Shown piece by piece: positions 27,956 through 34,930 of a stretch of 34,930 nt of DNA. Within the stretch, counting starts at the first letter, position 1. Every line of letters begins with the position of its first letter. This DNA comes from Spirochaetales bacterium (GTDB lineage: Bacteria; Spirochaetota; Spirochaetia; DSM-27196; SLST01), in NCBI GenBank assembly GCA_007127335.1, contig SKZO01000055.1, positions 1 through 34,930 on the forward strand, written 5' to 3'. Under the pieces are notes generated by a model that was given only the letters and a program-made list of their open reading frames with translations, made no database searches and was not told where the DNA came from. A program made the translations under genes and the position numbers.

Positions 27956-29308
27956 TCATCGTCCCGCGAGGAACAATACGTCGCCAAAGAGCGCGAAAAA
28001 CAGCAGGGCGAAAACGAGCATCGTCCCAATGAGCTGATAACGGTACAGGGTACGGGGGCGAGGCGGCTTCCCACGCACCCATTCTACCCCGGCGATGATG
28101 ATCTGTCCTCCGTCGAGCACCGGAATCGGCAGGAGATTCATGAAGAAGAGCACGACCGAGAGCAGCGCAAGGAAGTTGAAGAGCGACCGAAGACCGGTCG
28201 CAACTCCAACCCGGAATCCGGCGGTAGCCACATCACCAATGAAATAGCTGATCCGAACCGGTCCGGCTACCGCGCTCGTCAGGTCCACGCCACGAAACAG
28301 CAGTCGCAGGCTGCGGATCGAGGTCATGAGTATCCGGTAGCTCTCCACCGTCCCGCGCCCGACTGCCTGGAAGACGGTGTAATCAGGAGTCGGAACGGTG
28401 ACGGTCCGGAATCGGAGACTCTCGTCGGGCTGCAGGTCCACCGCTACCTCAACAGGTACGGTTTCGCCTTCCCGCACGACCTCGAGGACGACGGGAGGCT
28501 CGGCCTGCGCCATGAGATCCCGAAACTCCCACACGTGCGCAATAGCGTGCCCGTTCACCGACACGAGCCGATCACCGGGGCGCAGGCCCGCTTCCAGAGC
28601 GGCACTGCCGGGCTCAACAGCATCGAGCACCGGATCGACCCAGGGATAGACTCCTATATACCCCGATCCGGTCTCCCGCACGAGTTCCGGCGTGACGGTG
28701 AGATCGAGTTGTCGTCCGTCGCGCATCACCGTGAAGCGCAGTTCAGTGAGCGCATTTTGAGCGACAGTCTGCTGGAGATCACTGTACGAGCGCACCTGCC
28801 GTCCGTTGATATGGGTCACATAGTCGCCGGTCTCCAACCCGGCTCGATCGGCCGGCGCCGGCGCGCCCTCCTGCATGGTGTGATCGGAGGCGAGCACGAT
28901 ACGATTCTCGTATGTCTCTATGCGAAAGCCCGCCCACCACACGATCGAGAGGATCAGGATCGCCAGCACAACGTTGGCAAGCGGCCCGGCGAGCAGCGTA
29001 ACGATGCGACGCCACGGTTTCGCGGAGAAGAAACTACCCGGCTCGTGAGGTATCTCGTCCTGGTCCTGCTCGAGCGCTTCGGCATAGCCGTGCTCGCCCT
29101 TCATCTTGCAGTACCCACCAACGGGAAACACCGAGATCCGGTACTCGGTACCCTTCCACGTGTAGCCCAGGAGCTTGCGGCCCCACCCGAGAGAAAAGGC
29201 CTGAACCTCTATGCCCACAGACTTCGCGGCTATGAGGTGACCGAGCTCGTGAAAAAACACGACGACACCAAGCCCGATCAGACCAATCGCGATGTTCAGA
29301 ATCATCAT
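27956..29308 (-). CDS. rseP: RIP metalloprotease (site-2 protease family)
   Basis: FFHELGHLIAAK active site, PDZ segments, NLLPIPVLDGGQI. Confidence 0.94.
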   Translation of the reverse strand: MMILNIAIGLIGLGVVVFFHELGHLIAAKSVGIEVQAFSLGWGRKLLGYTWKGTEYRISVFPVGGYCKMKGEHGYAEALEQDQDEIPHEPGSFFSAKPWRRIVTLLAGPLANVVLAILILSIVWWAGFRIETYENRIVLASDHTMQEGAPAPADRAGLETGDYVTHINGRQVRSYSDLQQTVAQNALTELRFTVMRDGRQLDLTVTPELVRETGSGYIGVYPWVDPVLDAVEPGSAALEAGLRPGDRLVSVNGHAIAHVWEFRDLMAQAEPPVVLEVVREGETVPVEVAVDLQPDESLRFRTVTVPTPDYTVFQAVGRGTVESYRILMTSIRSLRLLFRGVDLTSAVAGPVRISYFIGDVATAGFRVGVATGLRSLFNFLALLSVVLFFMNLLPIPVLDGGQIIIAGVEWVRGKPPRPRTLYRYQLIGTMLVFALLFFALFGDVLFLAGR

Positions 29309-30189
29309 AGTACGCTCACCAAATAGTAGAACACGGGTGCGGCGTAGAGTATTGAATCGGTCGAATCAAGCATGCCACCACGTCCCGGTATCAGCGACCC
29401 GGAATCCTTTCGAGTCGCGCTGCGTTTCAACACACTCTCTACAAGATCCCCAAAAATGACCGCTGCGCCAACCGCCACACCGACGAGGATGAGCCGACCT
29501 ATGCTCGCCGGCAGCATCTGCGGCATCAGGAGACGCGCTGCGATCAGGGTCACCGGGCTCAGAATGAGTCCTCCGGCGAACCCGACGAGGGTCTTCCGGG
29601 GACTCACAGGGAGCACCACCTTCGGCTCCCATGAACGCCCGGACCTCGCGGCGCGACGTTCGCGCACACTGCGATAGAGCCTGCCGGACAGATACGCCGC
29701 CGTATCGTTAAAAAAGACCATGCAGAGGAAGGTAAGGATCAGCGGTCCCGCGTACCTGAGCTCGGTCATCCTCGAGACGTAGGAGAGGAAGAGACCCGGA
29801 TAGAGCACGATCATGATATTCGCCGCGGCATTCGCGAGCGCATGTCGGAACCCGTCGTCTTCCCGTCGGAACACCTCGGCGAGGAGGATCACCGCAGTCG
29901 CCGAGTAGATGGCGACCTGCACGGCCGACTGCGCAAAGACCTCAAAACCAACGAGTATCTGAACGATCGGAACGATCGAGCCGAGAACGGGCGTCGCCAC
30001 GTTCAGACCACGACCTCCGCCGTCATGCCGGCCGAACAGCGCCGCGAGTTCCCGCGCCCCGAGCCCGGAAGCGATCACCACGAGGATGTTGAGCGCGAGG
30101 TGGTTGAGATGGGGCAACAGAAGCACGAGCGCCACGAGTAGCGGAATCGCGGTGAAGAATGTGATCGTGCGAAGGACTATGTTGCGCAT
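29305..30189 (-). CDS. cdsA: Phosphatidate cytidylyltransferase
   Basis: C-terminal RSATRKDSGSLIPGRGGMLDSTDSILYAAPVFYYL signature; inferred ATG 30189. Confidence 0.94.
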   Translation of the reverse strand: MRNIVLRTITFFTAIPLLVALVLLLPHLNHLALNILVVIASGLGARELAALFGRHDGGGRGLNVATPVLGSIVPIVQILVGFEVFAQSAVQVAIYSATAVILLAEVFRREDDGFRHALANAAANIMIVLYPGLFLSYVSRMTELRYAGPLILTFLCMVFFNDTAAYLSGRLYRSVRERRAARSGRSWEPKVVLPVSPRKTLVGFAGGLILSPVTLIAARLLMPQMLPASIGRLILVGVAVGAAVIFGDLVESVLKRSATRKDSGSLIPGRGGMLDSTDSILYAAPVFYYLVSVL

Positions 30190-30911
30190 TGGGTCGCCCC
30201 GTACCGGCGCTCCCGTCGCTGGAACTCCAGAACCGCATCCCGCAGGTGGTGCGCGTCGAAATCGGGCCAGAGTACGTCGGTGAACAGCAGCTCGCTGTAG
30301 GCACACTCCCACAGCAGGAAGTTCGAGAGTCTGCGCTCTCCGCCGGTACGGACGAGGAGGTCGGGCTCGGGAAGCTCGGGCAGGTCAAGGTAGGAGCCAA
30401 GGATCTCGGCGCTGAGATCACCGCCGCTGCGCCCGTTGTGGAGCCATCGGTTGACGGAACGAACGATCTCGTCGCGCCCACCGTAGTTGATTGCCAGGTT
30501 CACCGTGATCCCGTCGTATCCGGCAGTATCACGCGTGACGACGCGTATCTCCTCCTGCAGGGCCTCCGGGAGCCTGCCGAGGTCGCCGCTGTGCAGCACC
30601 CGCACACGGTTCTCCCGGTAGAAATCGTACTCCTTTCGCAGGTGGGCGGTGATGAGCCCCATCAGGAAGCTCACCTCGTCCTCGGTCCGACGCCAGTTTT
30701 CCGTAGAGAAGGTGTAGAGAGACAGGTACTCAATGCCGATTTCCCGCGCGGCTCGGACCGTCCGCTTCGCCGCGGTCAGCCCCTCCTGATGGCCGCGACG
30801 TCGCGGCAGATTTCGCCGGGCCGCCCAACGCCCGTTCCCGTCCATGATGATACCCACATGTCGCGGAATCCGGCGTGGATCGATCGAAGCCGACACTGAA
30901 TCACCCATCAA
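30177..30911 (-). CDS. uppS: Isoprenyl (undecaprenyl diphosphate) synthase
   Basis: PRHVGIIMDGNGRWAARRNLPRRRGHQEG, LAINYGGRDEIVRSVNRW, PDLLVRTGGERRLSNFLLWE. Confidence 0.95.
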   Translation of the reverse strand: MMGDSVSASIDPRRIPRHVGIIMDGNGRWAARRNLPRRRGHQEGLTAAKRTVRAAREIGIEYLSLYTFSTENWRRTEDEVSFLMGLITAHLRKEYDFYRENRVRVLHSGDLGRLPEALQEEIRVVTRDTAGYDGITVNLAINYGGRDEIVRSVNRWLHNGRSGGDLSAEILGSYLDLPELPEPDLLVRTGGERRLSNFLLWECAYSELLFTDVLWPDFDAHHLRDAVLEFQRRERRYGATQCAT

Positions 30912-31465
30912 ATCTCAAGGATTTCCGTCTCTTTCGCCTCGAGCATTGCATTCACATCTTCCACATACCGATCGGTGAGCTTCTGCACTTCGTCCTCGGC
31001 TCGCTTCAGCTCGTCTTCGCTGAGCTCTCCGTCCTTTTCGGCCTTCTTGAGCTCGTCGTTCGCGTCGCGACGCACGTTCCGGATTGACACGCGGCTCTGC
31101 TCAGCCATGTTCTTGGCAAGCTTCACATACTCCTTGCGCCGCTCTTCGGTCAACGGAGGAATGCTGATCCGGATAACCTTGCCGTCGTTCGACGGGTTGA
31201 CCGAAAGCTCCGACTTCTGAATCGCTTTTTCTATATCGCCCATCACCGACTTGTCCCAGGGCTGGATGACGACGAGTCGCGCCTCCGGCACCGAGATCGT
31301 CGCCACCTGGTTCAGCGGAGTCGGATTCCCGTAGTACTCGATGCGGATCTTGTCGAAGAGGGCGGGGGAGGCCCGCCCGGTTCGCAGTGTGTTGAACTCG
31401 TCCTCGAGGGCCGCAAGACTTCTCTTCATCTTCTCTTCGGTCTGCTTGATGACACCGCTCATCAC
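30908..31465 (-). CDS. frr: Ribosome recycling factor
   Basis: EDEFNTLRTGRASPALFDKIRIEYYGNPTPLNQVATISVPEARLVVIQPWD. Confidence 0.96.
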   Translation of the reverse strand: MMSGVIKQTEEKMKRSLAALEDEFNTLRTGRASPALFDKIRIEYYGNPTPLNQVATISVPEARLVVIQPWDKSVMGDIEKAIQKSELSVNPSNDGKVIRISIPPLTEERRKEYVKLAKNMAEQSRVSIRNVRRDANDELKKAEKDGELSEDELKRAEDEVQKLTDRYVEDVNAMLEAKETEILEI

Positions 31466-32307
31466 GCCTCCTCTCCGACCATATAGTACACGAAACCGGT
31501 GACTTCCACCGTTCCGCCGACCTGCTTCCCAAGATCCTTCGCGACCTGCGCCACCGAACGCTTCTCGTCCTTGACGAACCCCTGTTCGGCGAGACAGATC
31601 TCGGCAAGGTGCTTCTTGAGCTTGCCCGCGGCGATCCCCGTCGTCACGTTCTCCGGCTTCCCGAGCGCCTTCGCCTGGGCGACGAATATCTCTTCCTGAT
31701 CGCGAACGTAGACCGCATCGGCGGTCTCGGTCGAAAGGTAACTCGGCCGGAACGCCGCGACATGCAGGGCGACATCGAAGGCGAAGGCCTTCACATCCGG
31801 ATTGGCAACCAGCGACGGATCGCTCGTTCGTACCTTCGCGAGCACGCCAATGCGACCGCTCTCGCCGTGGATGTAGTCGCAGATCAACTCATGCTCGTCG
31901 CGCTCCATCACCTCGCCACGCCGGATCGCCATGTTTTCCTTGATCGTCGTGATCGCATCCTGCACCATCGCGGCGTACGACGGGTCGATTGCCGGTTTGC
32001 CGGTCTCGACCATGTCCTGAACGATAGACGCACCAAGCCTGGCGAAGTCGTCGTTTCTCGCCACGAAGTCCGTCTCGCAGGAGACCTCGACGATCGCCGC
32101 GCGCGCGTCTCCGACGTGCGTGAAGACGCGCCCCTCGTTCGTGGCTCGTCCCCCGCGCTTTGCCGCGGCTGCCAACCCGAGCTCTTTGAGGATCTTTTCG
32201 GCCTTGGCGAAGTCGCCCCCTGCCTCCGAAAGCGCTTTCTTGCAGTCCATCATGCCCGCGCCGGTCTTCTCGCGCAGCTTCTTCACATCCGATGCCTTGA
32301 TCTCCAC
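31462..32307 (-). CDS. tsf: Elongation factor Ts
   Basis: VEIKASDVKKLREKTGAGMMDCKKALSEAGGDFAKAEKILKELG; inferred GTG start 32307 with SD AAGGAG. Confidence 0.95.
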   Translation of the reverse strand: MEIKASDVKKLREKTGAGMMDCKKALSEAGGDFAKAEKILKELGLAAAAKRGGRATNEGRVFTHVGDARAAIVEVSCETDFVARNDDFARLGASIVQDMVETGKPAIDPSYAAMVQDAITTIKENMAIRRGEVMERDEHELICDYIHGESGRIGVLAKVRTSDPSLVANPDVKAFAFDVALHVAAFRPSYLSTETADAVYVRDQEEIFVAQAKALGKPENVTTGIAAGKLKKHLAEICLAEQGFVKDEKRSVAQVAKDLGKQVGGTVEVTGFVYYMVGEEA

Positions 32308-32317
32308 CTGCTTCTCC

Positions 32318-33334
32318 TTAATCTTCCTGCAGCTCGTCTTCGTCGATGCCGGCCTGGTCGACGATGACATCCTCGACGTCGAGCTCGGGCTCCTGCTTCG
32401 TTCCCTCGTCCTCTTCAGGCTGATACTCGGAGTAATCCTCAGCGGTGAAGCCTTCCTCGGCCTCAGGCTCCTCTGCAACTGCTTCGGCAAGCGGAACCGT
32501 CACGACCTCTTCCTCGGTGCCGGAGGTTGCGGTGTCCGCAGGCGCCGCCTGGCGGTCCGGAGCATCCTCATCCGCCGACTCGTCGGCCGTCACCGACCCT
32601 TCAGCCGACTCCTCATCCTCGTCGGAGAGGCTCTCGATCACCTCGAGCCCGATCTCGTTGTCGGCCTCGACGACGGCGTTTGCGATGATCTGGGTGAACA
32701 GCGTGATCGCTCGTATCGCGTCGTCGTTACCCGGGATCGGATAGTCGATCCCGTCCGGATTGCAGTTGGTATCCACGACGGCCACGATAGGTATTCCCAT
32801 CCGCTGGGCCTCCGCGACGGCGATCGCCTCCTTGCGCGTATCAACCACGAAAACGATGCCCGGGAGCTCCTTCATCTCCTTGATGCCGCCAAGGTTCTTC
32901 TCGAGTCGTGCGCGCTCCTTGTTGAGCCGTGCCACTTCCTTCTTGGTCAGGCTCTCGAAGGTACCGTCGATCTCCATCTTGTCGATCTTTTTCAGCCGCA
33001 GGAGCGACTTCTTGATGGTCGTGAAATTGGTGAGCATGCCGCCAAGCCATCGGTTGTTCACGTAGAACATTCCGCACCGCTCGGCTTCGCTCTGGATGGC
33101 CTGCTGGGCCTGTTTCTTGGTGCCGACCAACAGCACCGACTTGTTGCGTATCACCGTCTGGCGAACCGCGTCGTAGGCTTCCTTGATGCAGGCGATCGTC
33201 TTCTGCAGGTCGATGATGTGGATCCCGTTCCGCTCGGCGAAGATGAACCGCTTCATCCTCGGATCCCATCGCTTGGTCTGATGACCAAAGTGCACACCTG
33301 ACTCCAGCAGGTTCTTCATAGTGACAACTGCCAC
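32318..33334 (-). CDS. rpsB: 30S ribosomal protein S2 with about 100-aa acidic C-terminal tail
   Basis: [41 protein letters not shown]...; GTG start 33334 with GAGGAGG. Confidence 0.96.
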   Translation of the reverse strand: MAVVTMKNLLESGVHFGHQTKRWDPRMKRFIFAERNGIHIIDLQKTIACIKEAYDAVRQTVIRNKSVLLVGTKKQAQQAIQSEAERCGMFYVNNRWLGGMLTNFTTIKKSLLRLKKIDKMEIDGTFESLTKKEVARLNKERARLEKNLGGIKEMKELPGIVFVVDTRKEAIAVAEAQRMGIPIVAVVDTNCNPDGIDYPIPGNDDAIRAITLFTQIIANAVVEADNEIGLEVIESLSDEDEESAEGSVTADESADEDAPDRQAAPADTATSGTEEEVVTVPLAEAVAEEPEAEEGFTAEDYSEYQPEEDEGTKQEPELDVEDVIVDQAGIDEDELQED

Positions 33335-33436
33335 GTGTCCTCCTCATGCGCCGTTCGGCGCCCCATCGCTTTTTCTCGTCAGGCAGTTACTGCCGACGGA
33401 GTTTTCGTCCCCAAGGCTGACGTCGTGAGGATCGAT

Positions 33437-34015
33437 TTATTGCGTAAGGATAGAGTAAACGAGGTGCAGAGGCAAGCCTACCACATTGCTGTAGCTGCCG
33501 CAGAGCCCGGTTATGTGCCGCGCGGCGACTCCCTGGATCCGGTATGCACCGGCGACGCCAACCCACTCTTCGCTGTCGAGGCACGCGGCAATTTCGCTCT
33601 CCGTAAGCGTCTCGAACGTCACGCGACTCTCCGCATGCCCCTCCATGAGCTCGCCGGCGGCCCGCAGGACCGCAACACCGGTGACGACCCGGTGCTCGCT
33701 CCCGGACAGCAGCCGCAGCATCCGTTCGGCGTCGGAACGGTCCGCCGGCTTCTCAAGGATGAGTCCACCGGCCTCCACCACGGTGTCTGCCGCGAGGACA
33801 GGCACCCCGGGCCGCACGCCAACGGCATGCGCCTTCGCTCGCGCAAGCGCCAACGTGAGATGAACCGGATCCGCGCTGCGAATGGCCGACTCATCGATGT
33901 GGGCCGGTATCACGTGGGGGTCGACCCCAATCTGGCGCAGGAGCTCGATGCGCCGGGGGGAAGCCGACGCGAGCACGATCTCGGACGGAAGCGCTCGCCG
34001 GCGGTGGATCGGCAT
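33437..34015 (-). CDS. maf: Maf-like nucleotide pyrophosphatase
   Basis: EIVLASASPRRIELLRQIGVDPHVIPAHIDES, LAADTVVEAGGLILEKPADRSDAERMLRLLSG; start 34015 overlaps upstream stop. Confidence 0.92.
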   Translation of the reverse strand: MPIHRRRALPSEIVLASASPRRIELLRQIGVDPHVIPAHIDESAIRSADPVHLTLALARAKAHAVGVRPGVPVLAADTVVEAGGLILEKPADRSDAERMLRLLSGSEHRVVTGVAVLRAAGELMEGHAESRVTFETLTESEIAACLDSEEWVGVAGAYRIQGVAARHITGLCGSYSNVVGLPLHLVYSILTQ

Positions 34016-34251
34016 CACAGCCTCCGGAACAACAGGAACGCCGGGCCGATTGCGATGAGGCTGCCCGGGTTGAACATCGCCCACAGCGAGATCACCCTCA
34101 GGTCGAACCCGACGGGGCCGACTCCGAGCGAGACCGACAGCCCGGCGTACTCGAGGACACGTTCGACGAGCTCCCACGCAAGGGTGCCCACAAGCAGGCA
34201 CAGAAGGAGTATGCGCAGGAAGGTCGGCAGGTTCCTTGCAGTCAGTTTCAT
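34015..34251 (-). CDS. Small membrane protein, DUF4321-like
   Basis: 78 aa, MKLTARNLPTFLRILLLCLLVGTLAWELVERVLEYAGLSVSLGVGPVGFDLRVISLWAMFNPGSLIAIGPAFLLFRRL; size and position next to maf fit DUF4321. Confidence 0.65.
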   Translation of the reverse strand: MKLTARNLPTFLRILLLCLLVGTLAWELVERVLEYAGLSVSLGVGPVGFDLRVISLWAMFNPGSLIAIGPAFLLFRRL

Positions 34252-34293
34252 CCGCCGGGGATTGTACCGGAGCAGCCCGGCGAGCTCAACCTC

Positions 34294-34322
34294 TTGACAG
34301 CCGGCGCCGCTGCGCGTAGATT
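34294..34322 (+). promoter_or_regulatory. Candidate promoter of tRNA-Arg
   Basis: TTGACA (34294-34299), 17-nt spacer, TAGATT (34317-34322). Confidence 0.65.
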
Positions 34323-34330
34323 GACGCGTC

Positions 34331-34404
<74 letters not shown>

Positions 34405-34616
34405 ACTCCCCGCAAGCGGGGTTTCCGGAGACCCCGCGCCACCGTGCGCGGACGCCCTGCACCCGGAGCGAAGCGTCGGCTCTGCCCCGAACGTCTCCCC
34501 GACTTTTCCAGCCCAAAGCATCCCGTGCCCCTTGAGAAACCCGCCTGATGCGGTATGTTTAGCATGAGGGGGACAATCTGGCCCGGCTCGCCCGGACATC
34601 ACCGTACAAGAGACTC

Positions 34617-34930
34617 GTGTTGCCGCTCGTTGTGATTCTGCTCTTCTCCGGCTGCCGCTGGCGGATGTTCGAGTCCGTTGAGATCAAGGCAGGACCGACG
34701 CTGCAACTGCCCGGAGGGACGATTCGTCGCGCGATCTCCGAGCTCGACCAGTTCGCGGACCTCGAACGACAGCTCGCCGACGCCTTCGACTCCGGCGAGC
34801 GCACCGCTACCGATCCCTACACCTATCGCGGTACCGCCAAACCCCTCTCGGTCTCGGTCGACGACTTCTTCGACGACGCCGAGATCAACCAGACCGTCGA
34901 CATGACCGACGTCGAGTTCGAGGAGATAGA
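34617..34930 (+). CDS. Putative lipoprotein, N-terminal part (runs off the right edge)
   Basis: Open frame VLPLVVILLFSGCRWRMFESVEIKAGPTLQLPGGTIRRAISELDQF...DVEFEEI; lipobox-like FSGC. Frame is open to the window end; start codon (GTG 34617) uncertain. Confidence 0.6.
   Translation, partial: MLPLVVILLFSGCRWRMFESVEIKAGPTLQLPGGTIRRAISELDQFADLERQLADAFDSGERTATDPYTYRGTAKPLSVSVDDFFDDAEINQTVDMTDVEFEEI

Noticed and set aside
33351-33400. Hairpins GCGCCGTTCGGCGC and GGCAGTTACTGCC between maf and rpsB
   Set aside because: Could be a maf terminator or rpsB leader, but no U-tract follows on the transcribed strand and no known leader motif was recognised; not enough support.

Overview
High-GC chromosomal window with no mobile element or CRISPR array seen. 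Gene content, synteny and an Rfu-type riboflavin transporter suggest a spirochaete; this is inference, with no rRNA in the window. Left to right: hisC 3' portion, DUF3783-type gene, clpB, argH, a four-gene BMP-family ABC transporter (rfuABCD-like) behind a clear FMN riboswitch, an FGGY kinase, a small membrane protein, a nitrogen-control cluster on the minus strand (NifA-like activator, amtB, PII, very long glnE), pyruvate kinase, an uncharacterised 151-aa gene, a rpsF-ssb-rpsR-DUF2232-rplI-dnaB-comFB block, a minus-strand DUF4321-maf-rpsB-tsf-frr-uppS-cdsA-rseP-beta-propeller block, tRNA-Arg(CCG), and the start of a lipoprotein gene. The best candidate for an undescribed system is the nitrogen cluster: a sigma-54-like promoter before amtB, a cluster of inverted repeats at enhancer distance, a PII protein with Ile at the Tyr51 uridylylation position, a GlnE with an N-terminal extension resembling tandem ACT domains and a D-to-E change in its first nucleotidyltransferase motif, and a 10-bp hairpin between glnK and glnE. 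Also notable are the riboswitch-controlled transporter, possible leaderless genes, and absence of pyrH and dxr from their usual operon positions. All assignments come from reading the sequence; no searches were run.
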